Part shown: piece by piece, positions 14,687-22,681 of the stretch
Layout: each line of letters starts with the position of its first letter
How positions within the stretch are numbered: position 1 is the stretch's first letter
NCBI GenBank assembly: GCA_014799505.1
Contig: JAAVHV010000013.1
Span: 22,189-59,976, forward strand
DNA length: 37,788 nucleotides
Origin: Clostridiales bacterium
Lineage (GTDB): Bacteria > Bacillota > Clostridia > Oscillospirales > Oscillospiraceae
Direction of reading: 5' to 3'
Made by a program: the position numbers and the translations under genes
Notes under the pieces: generated by a model
Told to the model about the DNA's origin: nothing
The model's input: the letters and a program-made list of their open reading frames with translations, nothing else
The model's database searches: none

Positions 14687-14720
14687 AAATCCGCCGGAGC
14701 ATCCGGCGGATTTTATTTTT
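14687..14720 (+). terminator. Terminator of apbE
   Basis: AAATCCGCCGG and CCGGCGGATTTT pair around AGCAT, followed by TTATTTTT. Confidence 0.8.
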
Positions 14721-14756
14721 ACGGGGATATGGAGCTTGCCCGGAATTTCATGGGGC

Positions 14757-14860
14757 CCCCACAAAGCCGTTTTTTGGCTTTGTGGGGAGAGGAGGGACAG
14801 CGAAATGAGCGAGCTTTCGCCAGAGGCGGAAGCGAGGGATATGGAGCTTGTCCCGACGAG
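14757..14860 (+). repeat. Structured intergenic repeat, copy A
   Basis: Copy A of an element also found at 35870-35984. It has a perfect 12-bp hairpin (CCCCACAAAGCC 14757-14768 with GGCTTTGTGGGG 14776-14787), then GAGAGGAGG and a second hairpin with outer stem GGGACA (14794-14799) / TGTCCC (14849-14854) and inner stem CTTTCGCC (14814-14821) / GGCGGAAG (14825-14832). In copy B both stems are kept by paired base changes (G-C to C-G outside, G-C to A-T inside). The element also holds a short reading frame from ATG 14805 preceded by AGGAGG and starting MSELSP. A 15-base piece, GGGATATGGAGCTTG, recurs alone at 14724-14738. It is either a structured RNA / repeat or a tiny gene. Confidence 0.75.
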
Positions 14861-14863
14861 AAC

Positions 14864-14898
14864 GGAGGGTCCACGGCATCTGACCCTCCAATATTTTT
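14864..14898 (+). terminator. Terminator-like hairpin before the GNAT remnant
   Basis: GGAGGGTC (14864-14871) and GACCCTCC (14882-14889) pair around ten bases and are followed by AATATTTTTAG. It could end the transcript carrying repeat copy A, or act as an attenuator for the following gene. Confidence 0.55.
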
Positions 14899-14911
14899 AG
14901 GAGGATGTCAA

Positions 14912-15293
14912 ATGAACGACCAAATCACTGTCAAAGAACTGACCACAGCAGAGGAGAGTGCCCGCTTCTGGGAAGCGCTGTACGCCTATTTCCAGCGTGA
15001 CCTTTTTTCTGGCCCTGCGGGGGACGAGGGCCGTTGGGATGTGCTCGGTGTCGCCCTGCTTCTCCACCTTCGCCTGCGGGGAGATCGGGGTGTTCGACGA
15101 TTTCTATGTGGAGCCCCCCTTCCGCCGGCAAGGTGTGGCCCGTTTGCTCTCCCGCGCCGCCCAGGACTGGTGCCGGGAGCGGGGCATGGCAAGCCTAACG
15201 GTGGGCTGCTCCGCCGGGGACGTGGGGATGTACCGCGCCCTGGGCTTCGGGCTGGAGCTGGGCGCCATGCTGGCCTGCCCGCTGGAAGGGTAA
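14912..15293 (+). pseudogene. GNAT acetyltransferase remnant, frameshifted and shortened
   Basis: The ATG at 14912 has a good AGGAGG site (14899-14904) and opens a frame MNDQITVKELTTAEESARFW typical of a GNAT N-terminus. After about 45 residues the sequence in that frame turns into arginine/leucine-rich noise, while a second frame carries the acetyl-CoA-binding half: GVFDDFYVEPPFRRQGVARL, then ALGF near the end, stopping at 15293. The total of about 127 codons is shorter than a normal GNAT domain (about 150-170), so an internal deletion with a frame change is the simplest reading. A sequencing error is possible but would not explain the missing central strands. Confidence 0.75.
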
Positions 15294-15299
15294 CAGACC

Positions 15300-15336
15300 A
15301 AAAACGGACGCCCCGGATACCGGGGCGTCCGTTTTT
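15300..15336. terminator. Bidirectional terminator between GNAT remnant and dhaM
   Basis: AAAAACGGACGCCCCGG and CCGGGGCGTCCGTTTTT form a perfect 17-bp stem with a three-base loop, with A and T tracts for both directions. Confidence 0.9.
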
Positions 15337-15347
15337 GATTGATTCCG

Positions 15348-15728
15348 TTACAGCTTTTTCAGGGTTCCCACCTGTTCCAAATCGGCCAAAATCTCTTCCA
15401 GGCTGGCACCCGCCTCGGAGCCCACGGCGGCGGTGACCGCCCCCTCGGCCACGGGGCAGTCCGCCATAGCCAGCTTCCGGCCGTCCATGGACTCAATGAC
15501 CATTTCAGCGGTCATCACCGCGCTGCCCATATCCATGAGCATGATGACCCCGTCGTCGGAGTACACCTCGTCCACGGCGTTGGAGATCTTCTCAAAGCTG
15601 GTGCCGAAGGAGCCGTCCTCCAGCCCTCCGGCGGCGGCCATGGGGGCGGTCTTGGCCATCATCCGGGCCAGGTCCACCACGCCCTCCGCCAGCTTGGCGC
15701 TGTGGGATACGATCACAAGTCCGACCAT
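15348..15728 (-). CDS. dhaM: Dihydroxyacetone kinase phosphotransfer subunit DhaM
   Basis: A 126-residue DhaM, consisting only of the EIIA-mannose-like domain. It passes phosphate from HPr of the PTS to ADP bound in DhaL. The phosphorylated histidine is in VSHSAKLAEGV near residue 9; DMGSAVMTAEM and CPVAEGAV are family features. It lacks the HPr/EI-like extensions of the E. coli protein, so it depends on general EI and HPr encoded elsewhere. It is the last gene of dhaK-dhaL-dhaM, two bases after dhaL. Confidence 0.93.
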   Translation of the reverse strand: MVGLVIVSHSAKLAEGVVDLARMMAKTAPMAAAGGLEDGSFGTSFEKISNAVDEVYSDDGVIMLMDMGSAVMTAEMVIESMDGRKLAMADCPVAEGAVTAAVGSEAGASLEEILADLEQVGTLKKL

Positions 15729-15730
15729 GC

Positions 15731-16351
15731 TTACACCTCGCCCGCGACGATCTCCAGCACCATGGTGAAGGAGGTGGCTCCGGGATCCTGGTGGCCGATG
15801 GAGCGCTCGCCCAGGTAGCTGGCCCGGCCCTTGGTGGCGGCGATGGTCTTGGTGAACTCCACGCCCTCCCGGGCGGCGGCCACGCCGTCAGCGAAGGCGG
15901 CCTTGGCGTCCTGGGTCTCGTTCCACTTGGCCTCGATGGCCTCCTTGGCGGGGATCATGGCGTCCAGCATGGTCTTTTCGCCCTTTGTGGAGCGGCCCCG
16001 CTGCATGATGCCCTCAATGGCGGCCTGGAGGCCCTCCAAAAAGTCGGGGACGGTGATGTCCGCCTTGCCCTTGAGGGCCGCGCCCATCTTCATAAAGCCG
16101 GTGCCGTACAGGGGGCCGGAGGCCCCGCCCACCGTGGACACCAGGGTCATGCCCACGGTCTTGAGCACGTCGCCGGGCTCCTTGTCCTTCAGGCTGTCCA
16201 GCTTCTTCTCCACCTCGCCGAAGCCGCGGGCCAGGTTGATGCCGTGGTCGCCGTCGCCGATGACATTGTCCAGCTCGGTGAGGAACGCCTTCTCCTCTTC
16301 AATTTTGGCCCCGATCTTTTGGATAGTGGCAATCAGTTTTTCTGTGTTCAT
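15731..16351 (-). CDS. dhaL: Dihydroxyacetone kinase ADP-binding subunit DhaL
   Basis: A 206-residue DhaL. It holds tightly bound ADP that is rephosphorylated by DhaM and donates phosphate to dihydroxyacetone on DhaK. Mg-binding aspartates are in VIGDGDHGINL near residues 32-38; nucleotide-binding parts are GGASGPLYGT and GRASYLGERSIGHQDPGA. It begins 25 bases after the dhaK stop and its stop is followed two bases later by dhaM, giving the standard K-L-M order. Confidence 0.96.
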   Translation of the reverse strand: MNTEKLIATIQKIGAKIEEEKAFLTELDNVIGDGDHGINLARGFGEVEKKLDSLKDKEPGDVLKTVGMTLVSTVGGASGPLYGTGFMKMGAALKGKADITVPDFLEGLQAAIEGIMQRGRSTKGEKTMLDAMIPAKEAIEAKWNETQDAKAAFADGVAAAREGVEFTKTIAATKGRASYLGERSIGHQDPGATSFTMVLEIVAGEV

Positions 16352-16376
16352 ATGGTGTTCCCGCTTTCTGTGAGGG

Positions 16377-17366
16377 TTACGCCTTGAAGGCCGGGGTGTC
16401 GGCCTTGGCGTCCAGCAGCTCCTTGAGCTGGTCGTCCAGCTTCAGCAGGGAGATGGAGAAGCCGGCCATCTCGATGGAGGTCATGTACTCGCCCACGAAG
16501 GTCTTGTACACCTTGACGCCCTTCTCGGCCAGCACGTCGGCCACCCGGTTGTTGATGATGAACAGCTCCATCAGCGGGGTGGCGCCGGAGGAGTTGACCA
16601 TCACGGCCACCTCGCTGCCGGTATAGTCGATGTCGGCCAGGATCTGGGCCAGCAGCAGGTCGGTGATCTCGTCGGCGGTCTTGATCTTCTCCCGGTGGGT
16701 GCCCGGCTCGCCGTGGATGCCGATGCCCACTTCCATCTCGTCCTCGGAAAGCTCGAAGCCGGGCTTGCCAGCGGCGGGGACGGTGCAGGGCTCGATGGCC
16801 GCGCCCATGGTGCGCACGTTGTCGATGACCTTCTGGGCCACGGCCTGGACGGCGTCCAGATCCGCGCCGGTCTCCGCCATGGCGCCGGCGATCTTGTGGA
16901 CGAACACGGTGCCCGCCACGCCCCGGCGGCCCACGGTGTACAGGCTGTCCTTCACGGCCACGTCGTCGTTGACTACCACCTGGGCCACCTTGATGCCCTC
17001 GTCCCGGGCCATGTCGGCGGCCATCTCGAAGTTCATCACGTCGCCGGTGTAGTTCTTGATGACCATCAGCACGCCCGCGTCGGTGGCGATGGCCTTGATG
17101 CCCTCATAGACCTGGTCGGGGGTGGGGGAGGTGAACACCGCGCCGGCCACCGCCGCGTCCAGCATACCCTCGCCCACGTAGCCGCCGTGGGCGGGCTCGT
17201 GGCCGCTGCCGCCGCCGCTGATGAGGGCCACTTTGCCCTCCTTCTTGTCGGCGCGGACGACGACGTTGCCGCAGTCCAGCTTGCGCAGATACTGGGGATA
17301 GGCTTTGACCATACCCTGGATCATCTGATCCTCTACCTGCTCCACCGCGTTGATGAACTTCTTCAT
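16377..17366 (-). CDS. dhaK: Dihydroxyacetone kinase substrate-binding subunit DhaK
   Basis: A 329-residue DhaK, which binds dihydroxyacetone covalently through a histidine and receives phosphate from DhaL to make DHAP. The substrate region GGGSGHEPAHGGYVG lies near 50-64, and the substrate-bound histidine is in GIGIHGEPGTHR near 220. AAGGAG precedes the ATG at 17366. A weak TATAAA -10 lies about 20 bases upstream on the minus strand; the promoter region is shared with divergent glpP. It is co-regulated in theme with the glycerol genes at 21077-26689. Confidence 0.96.
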   Translation of the reverse strand: MKKFINAVEQVEDQMIQGMVKAYPQYLRKLDCGNVVVRADKKEGKVALISGGGSGHEPAHGGYVGEGMLDAAVAGAVFTSPTPDQVYEGIKAIATDAGVLMVIKNYTGDVMNFEMAADMARDEGIKVAQVVVNDDVAVKDSLYTVGRRGVAGTVFVHKIAGAMAETGADLDAVQAVAQKVIDNVRTMGAAIEPCTVPAAGKPGFELSEDEMEVGIGIHGEPGTHREKIKTADEITDLLLAQILADIDYTGSEVAVMVNSSGATPLMELFIINNRVADVLAEKGVKVYKTFVGEYMTSIEMAGFSISLLKLDDQLKELLDAKADTPAFKA

Positions 17367-17425
17367 GTTGACACACTCCTTTTATAAAATAATCGGTCAG
17401 ATTGGGAAATTTGAGGGGAAAAACG

Positions 17426-17454
17426 TTGCGGAATATGGGGAAACCGGGTATAAT
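17426..17454 (+). promoter_or_regulatory. Promoter of glpP
   Basis: TTGCGG (17426-17431) and a perfect TATAAT (17449-17454) are spaced by 17 bases. It decides the start of glpP, because earlier in-frame start codons lie upstream of the transcription start. Confidence 0.75.
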
Positions 17455-17500
17455 AGAAGCCAGACAGGCCGGGATTCCGGCGGAGAGGAGTTTTGCGGCT

Positions 17501-18070
17501 GTGGATCAACGCTTTTATGACGCGGTGCTGGCCTCGCCGGTGATCGCGGCGGTGAAGGACATGGACCAACTGGAGGAGTGCCTGACCCTGGACAATATCC
17601 AGGTGGTGTTCCTGCTGTTTGGTGACCTGTGCTCCATCGCGGACATTGTGGCCCGCGCCAAGGACGGCGGCAAGATCGTCATGATCCACACGGATCTGGT
17701 GGGCGGCCTTTCCTCCAGCAAAGAGATCGTGGTGGACTTCCTCCGCGCCAACACCCGGGCGGACGGCATCATCTCCACCAAGCCCAACTTCATCAAGCGG
17801 GCCCGGGAGCTGAAGATGTTCACCGTGCTGCGCCTGTTCGTCATCGACTCCATGGCGCTGGCGGGCATCGACAAGCTGGAGGCGGTGCGTCCCGACTTCA
17901 TCGAGGTGCTGCCCGGCGTCATGCCCAAGACCATCCGCAGGATTACCCAGACCACCCGCATTCCCATCCTGGCCGGAGGACTCATCAAGGATAAGGAGGA
18001 CGTGATGGCGGCGCTGTCGGCGGGGGCCATGGCGGTGTCCGCCACCAGCCGGGACGTGTGGCGGATGTGA
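17501..18070 (+). CDS. glpP: Glycerol-3-phosphate-responsive antiterminator GlpP
   Basis: A 189-residue GlpP, close to the family length. GlpP is a TIM-barrel protein that, with glycerol-3-phosphate, binds leader RNA of glp genes and prevents termination. Family features: SPVIAAVKDMDQL, VVFLLFGDLCSI, IHTDLVGGLSS, GIISTKPNFIKRA, EVLPGVMPKTI and PILAGGLI, which form the phosphate-binding ends of strands. The GTG start at 17501 follows GAGAGGAG and gives the correct N-terminus. It is divergent from dhaK and lies 3 kb before glpK, whose operon is the likely target. Confidence 0.93.
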   Translation: MDQRFYDAVLASPVIAAVKDMDQLEECLTLDNIQVVFLLFGDLCSIADIVARAKDGGKIVMIHTDLVGGLSSSKEIVVDFLRANTRADGIISTKPNFIKRARELKMFTVLRLFVIDSMALAGIDKLEAVRPDFIEVLPGVMPKTIRRITQTTRIPILAGGLIKDKEDVMAALSAGAMAVSATSRDVWRM

Positions 18071-18087
18071 TATAGCCGCGGGAAATG

Positions 18088-18165
18088 AAAAAAGCCGTAT
18101 GGGCGCGGCGCTGACCCGGCAGTCCCAAAGGTGGGCGGGCCTCTCCATGCCTGTACGGCTTTTTT
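18088..18165. terminator. Long-loop bidirectional terminator between glpP and the repeat-peptide gene
   Basis: AAAAAAGCCGTA and TACGGCTTTTTT form a perfect 12-bp stem, but about 54 GC-rich bases lie between the arms instead of a short loop. The two genes converge here. The long apical part may fold by itself. Confidence 0.75.
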
Positions 18166-18182
18166 AAACGGGCGGTTAGGGG

Positions 18183-18395
18183 TTACTTGCCCTCGCAGTT
18201 CATGTCGTCCAGGCTGCAGCTGGTGTCCTCGTCACGGGCCACGGCGTTCATGTCGGTGAGGGAGAAGCCCTGCTCCTCCTGGCCCTCCAGGCAGTTCATG
18301 TCGTTCAGGGCGCAGCTGCGGTCGTCGTCGCTGGTGATACCGTTCATGTTGGTGATGCCCAGGCTGCTCTGGATCTTGCTCGGCTTCTTTTCCAT
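18183..18395 (-). CDS. 70-residue peptide of four 16-residue DMN repeats
   Basis: I do not recognise this gene. It is likely real: it has a consensus promoter (18459-18487), an AAGGAGG site before the ATG and a terminator after it. The 70 residues contain four units in exact 16-residue register: the Met-Asn pair occurs at 17/18, 33/34, 49/50 and 65/66. Units 2 and 4 read SCALNDMNC and SCSLDDMNC, each with cysteines six residues apart (C28/C35, C60/C67); units 1 and 3 (ITNMNG, SLTDMNA) lack cysteine. The spacers are rich in D and E. No signal peptide is seen. It could be a metal- or thiol-active small protein or a modified-peptide precursor; no modifying enzyme lies beside it. The next gene is a peroxiredoxin, divergently transcribed. 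Confidence 0.8.
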   Translation of the reverse strand: MEKKPSKIQSSLGITNMNGITSDDDRSCALNDMNCLEGQEEQGFSLTDMNAVARDEDTSCSLDDMNCEGK

Positions 18396-18458
18396 GGTGT
18401 GATTCCTCCTTCACATGGTGTGGATATCGTTTGCCGGTTGATTCAGTTCTTCCTTAGT

Positions 18459-18487
18459 AGTATAGCCTAAGCGTCCCCGAAATACAA
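18459..18487 (-). promoter_or_regulatory. Promoter of the repeat-peptide gene
   Basis: TTGTAT (18482-18487) and TATACT (18459-18464) on the minus strand are spaced by 17 bases, giving a leader of about 55 bases. Confidence 0.7.
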
Positions 18488-18568
18488 GGGGCGCGTTTGG
18501 CATTTTTGACAAACCCGCCAATTTGTTGAACGGGACGGTTGGGAGGGGCAAAGTTTTGGGAAATATGC

Positions 18569-18597
18569 TTGCAAAGACGGAGAAAATCTGGTATTCT
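18569..18597 (+). promoter_or_regulatory. Promoter of the peroxiredoxin operon
   Basis: TTGCAA (18569-18574) and TATTCT (18592-18597) are spaced by 17 bases. Just downstream, ACCGG (18621-18625) and CCGGT (18632-18636) form an inverted repeat that could be an operator or a small hairpin. No other gene is seen in the 18396-18666 gap. Confidence 0.65.
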
Positions 18598-18666
18598 TAC
18601 ACTAAAGTTGTTTGAAAATGACCGGATGAGACCGGTGGAAATTTTTGTGATACGGAGGAATGCGAT

Positions 18667-19233
18667 ATGGCGCATATGATCGGCAAGCAGCTGGAGTCCT
18701 TTTCCGTCATGGGCTACCACCAGGGGGAGTTCCGCCCCTTTACCGAAACGGATTTACTGGGGCACTGGTCGGTGGTGTTCTTCTACCCCGCCGACTTCAC
18801 CTTTGTCTGCCCCACCGAGCTGAAGGATCTGTCCGAACAGTACGGGGGCTTCCAGGCCGAGGGCTGTGAGGTCTACTCTGTCAGCGAGGACACCCACTTC
18901 GTCCACAAGGCCTGGGCGGACGCCTCCGACACCATCAAGGCCATCCCCTTCCCCATGCTGGGCGACCCGGCGGGAGTGCTGGCCCGCCAGTTCGGCGTGC
19001 TGGTGGAGGAGGACGGGCAGGCCCTGCGGGGCACCTTCCTGCTCAACCCGGAGGGGAAGATCGCGCTGTACGAGATCCACGACATGGGTATCGGCCGGAA
19101 CGCGGAGGAGCTGCTGCGCAAGCTCCAGGCCGCCAAGTTCGTCTATGAGCACGGCGACCAGGTGTGCCCCGCCCACTGGCACCCAGGCGAGGAGACCCTG
19201 ACTCCCAGCCTGGATCTGGTGGGTCTGCTGTAA
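18667..19233 (+). CDS. ahpC: AhpC-type 2-Cys peroxiredoxin
   Basis: A 188-residue AhpC, which reduces hydrogen and alkyl peroxides. The peroxidatic cysteine is C48 in FTFVCPTE; the resolving cysteine is C167 in DQVCPAHW; the tail GEETLTPSLDLVGLL is the typical AhpC C-terminus. CGGAGGA precedes the start. The following gene, 16 bases downstream, encodes a protein like the N-terminal electron-transfer domain of AhpF and is the likely reductant. Confidence 0.95.
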   Translation: MAHMIGKQLESFSVMGYHQGEFRPFTETDLLGHWSVVFFYPADFTFVCPTELKDLSEQYGGFQAEGCEVYSVSEDTHFVHKAWADASDTIKAIPFPMLGDPAGVLARQFGVLVEEDGQALRGTFLLNPEGKIALYEIHDMGIGRNAEELLRKLQAAKFVYEHGDQVCPAHWHPGEETLTPSLDLVGLL

Positions 19234-19249
19234 GGAGGGTGAGGATCGT

Positions 19250-19915
19250 ATGGCGCTGCAAGCGGATGCCTACCCTGCTAAGAGCCCGCTGATTGCCCCC
19301 GAGCTGGAGGGACAGCTGTCCCAGCTGCTGGACAGGCTGACGGCCCCGGTCACCATGGTGTGCTTGGTGGGGGAGGACGGGAAGAGCGGCGAGATGGCGG
19401 CGTTCCTGAACCACGTTGCGGGGCTGTCGCCCAAACTGAGCTGTCAATTCCTGCGTCCTGGGGAGGACTCCGGAGTGGACGGACTGCTGGACGCCTCCCT
19501 GCTGCCCGCCACCGGGATTTATGCTGGGGGGGAGTTTGGCCGCATGGTATTTCACGGCGTGCCGGGGGGCAAGGAGATCACCGGCTTCGCCGCCGCCCTG
19601 CTCAACGCGGGCGGAGCCGCCAAGCCCCTGGACAAGCCCACCATGAAGGACATCGGCAAAATCAAAAAGCCGGTAGACATCCGGGTGTGCGTGTCCCTGG
19701 CCTGCCACCACTGCGCCCAGCTGGTGGCGAGCGCCCAGCGGGTGGCCTGGGAGAACCCTCTGGTCACCGCCCACATGGTCGACGCCAACCTGTATCCAGA
19801 CCTGGTGTCCAAATACCAGATCCAGCGGGTGCCGCTGACGGTACTTAACGGGGATACCACTGTTCCCGGGGGCAAGACCATGGCGGAGCTGACCACGCTG
19901 CTGGCGAAGTGCTGA
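19250..19915 (+). CDS. AhpF N-terminal-domain-like double thioredoxin-fold protein
   Basis: A 221-residue protein matching the N-terminal part of AhpF: two thioredoxin-like folds, the second with a CHHC redox centre (VSLACHHCAQLV, near 151-154; CHxC is characteristic of AhpF NTD) and the cis-proline region QRVPLTVLNG. The flavoprotein half of AhpF is absent, so it must receive electrons from a separate thioredoxin reductase-like protein not seen in the window. It is co-transcribed with ahpC and probably reduces it. Confidence 0.85.
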   Translation: MALQADAYPAKSPLIAPELEGQLSQLLDRLTAPVTMVCLVGEDGKSGEMAAFLNHVAGLSPKLSCQFLRPGEDSGVDGLLDASLLPATGIYAGGEFGRMVFHGVPGGKEITGFAAALLNAGGAAKPLDKPTMKDIGKIKKPVDIRVCVSLACHHCAQLVASAQRVAWENPLVTAHMVDANLYPDLVSKYQIQRVPLTVLNGDTTVPGGKTMAELTTLLAKC

Positions 19916-19930
19916 AAAATAGCCCAAACG

Positions 19931-19972
19931 AGTTCCGCCGTCAGGATCTTTCCCGCACGGCGGAGCTTTTTT
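19931..19972 (+). terminator. Terminator of the ahpC operon
   Basis: TTCCGCCGT and ACGGCGGA form the stem, followed by GCTTTTTTG. Confidence 0.85.
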
Positions 19973-20012
19973 GTCTGTTTTTTCAAAAATGGAGGGCGCA
20001 CTTTGTGCGCTT

Positions 20013-20019
20013 TGTCGAA
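20013..20019 (+). promoter_or_regulatory. TGTCGAA (Spo0A-box-like) site
   Basis: TGTCGAA followed by TTTGACA lies about 25 bases upstream of the -35 of the next promoter. The match is to the core of the Spo0A box; a role is an inference. Confidence 0.35.
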
Positions 20020-20044
20020 TTTGACAGAAGAAAGGGGAAAAAGA

Positions 20045-20073
20045 TTGCTTTTCTTTTGCGGATGTGCTAGATT
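20045..20073 (+). promoter_or_regulatory. Promoter upstream of the TetR gene
   Basis: TTGCTT (20045-20050) and TAGATT (20068-20073) are spaced by 17 bases, with TGC before the -10 as an extended element. The start of the TetR gene is about 195 bases further on. Confidence 0.5.
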
Positions 20074-20079
20074 ATACAT

Positions 20080-20187
20080 AGTAATAAATCCTCCGAGGGC
20101 AGGAGCCAATTGAATAGCAACCGTTGAGATGAGGGCACAGGGGCGAACAGTGGGAAACCGCTGCCGTATTTCCTGCGCTCTTTTTGG
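20080..20187 (+). ncRNA. Candidate structured leader or small RNA before the TetR gene
   Basis: From the expected start near 20080 the RNA has a CAGTGG-GAAA-CCGCTG hairpin (20148-20163, GNRA-type loop) nested in a longer stem, GAGGGCACAGG (20131-20141) with CCTGCGCTC (20172-20180), directly followed by TTTTT (20181-20185). This has the form of a two-part structured domain ending in an intrinsic terminator, about 108 bases long and about 90 bases before the TetR start codon. It could be an attenuator for the regulator gene or a free small RNA. I do not recognise a riboswitch class. Confidence 0.45.
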
Positions 20188-20274
20188 TTCTAAAATGGGA
20201 CGGGCGCCGCATTGATTAAGCTAGGCGGTTATGGGAAATTGGCGCGCCGCGCCGGAGGAGAGGAGTTTAACGGA

Positions 20275-20832
20275 ATGTGCAGTAATACGAAGCTGAAGAT
20301 TGCCCGGGCTCTGCGACAGCTGATGTGCCAGCGCCCCCTGAGCAAGATCACGGTGCAGGATCTGATGGAAAGCGCTCAGATGAAGCGGCAGAGCTTCTAC
20401 TATCATTTCCAGGACATCTATGACGTGCTGTCCTGGATCTGCGAGCGGCAGCTGGGCGACCCCCTCCGGGAGGACCCGGAGCTGGACTTTGAGGAGTGGT
20501 GCCTGCGGGTGCTGTCGCTGATCGAGGAGGATCGGGCGTTTTACCGCCGGGTGTTCGCCGCCTCCAACCCAGAGCTGGCGCGGGACTTCTGCGAGGGGCT
20601 GGTGCGGCCCCGGATGAGCCGCCTGCTGTTCCTGACAGACGACCCGGAGACGCTCCCCCGGCAGCAGGCGTTTGTGGTGAACTACCACACCAAGGCTCTG
20701 GTGGGCTATTTCGTTGAGCTGTGTGTCTCCCGCAAGGCGCTGGACTGGGTCGAGGTGCGCTGCTGCCTCCACGGTCTGCTGGATGTGCTGCGTCCGGCGG
20801 AGGAGCTGTGCCTCCAGGTTCGGGCGGGCTGA
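20275..20832 (+). CDS. TetR-family regulator, DhaS-like
   Basis: A 185-residue TetR-type regulator. The N-terminal helix-turn-helix reads KITVQDLMESAQMKRQSFYY then HFQDIYDVLSWI, which closely follows DhaS-type regulators (TetR with the TetR_C_8-like C-terminal domain); DhaS controls dihydroxyacetone kinase genes in Lactococcus. The start at 20275 is set by GAGAGGAG nine bases upstream; an in-frame start at 20212 would lack a ribosome-binding site. Its place between dhaKLM/glpP and glpK suggests control of glycerol or dihydroxyacetone genes, but the target is not shown by the sequence. Confidence 0.82.
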   Translation: MCSNTKLKIARALRQLMCQRPLSKITVQDLMESAQMKRQSFYYHFQDIYDVLSWICERQLGDPLREDPELDFEEWCLRVLSLIEEDRAFYRRVFAASNPELARDFCEGLVRPRMSRLLFLTDDPETLPRQQAFVVNYHTKALVGYFVELCVSRKALDWVEVRCCLHGLLDVLRPAEELCLQVRAG

Positions 20833-20912
20833 TCGGCAGGATATTGACGATTTGTACAAAGTAAACCGACTGACCAAATAAAAATTATAAAATTCATACA
20901 ATCAGCTCAGGT

Positions 20913-20947
20913 TGTCGAATGATTTTTTCCCAGCCAGCCGCTATAAT
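20913..20947 (+). promoter_or_regulatory. glpK promoter region with TGTCGAA box
   Basis: A perfect TATAAT (20942-20947) has no good -35 at the normal spacing, which suggests an activated promoter. TGTCGAA (20913-20919), the Spo0A-box core, lies where an activator would sit. Confidence 0.5.
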
Positions 20948-20953
20948 GAAAGT

Positions 20954-22573
<1,620 letters not shown>

Positions 22574-22630
22574 ATCCCGGCGCTTCGCGGCCTGAGCGCC
22601 GCGCGGCTTGATACGTGTCCGTTATCTGTT

Positions 22631-22650
22631 CCGGGGCGGATCCGCCCCGG
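22631..22650 (+). other. Perfect 20-bp palindrome between glpK and glpF
   Basis: CCGGGGCGGATCCGCCCCGG is a perfect palindrome in the 108-base glpK-glpF gap, with TCTG / CAGA extending the arms. No T tract follows. It may protect or separate the two parts of the message. Confidence 0.6.
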
Positions 22651-22681
22651 AGCAGAGATATAAAAGAGGAGGTTTTTGTCA

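Noticed and set aside
17402-17500. Upstream extension of glpP
   Set aside because: It would start before the glpP promoter (17426-17454) and adds residues absent from the family.
18183-18395. Repeat peptide as a SCIFF/ranthipeptide precursor
   Set aside because: Only four cysteines, no matching spacing, and no radical-SAM maturase in the window; kept as unknown.
20080-20187. Known riboswitch (cobalamin, ZTP, c-di-GMP) before the TetR gene
   Set aside because: Core motifs of these classes are not present; retained only as an unassigned structured RNA.
22631-22650. Palindrome between glpK and glpF as a terminator
   Set aside because: No T tract follows and glpF is translated close downstream; kept only as a hairpin.
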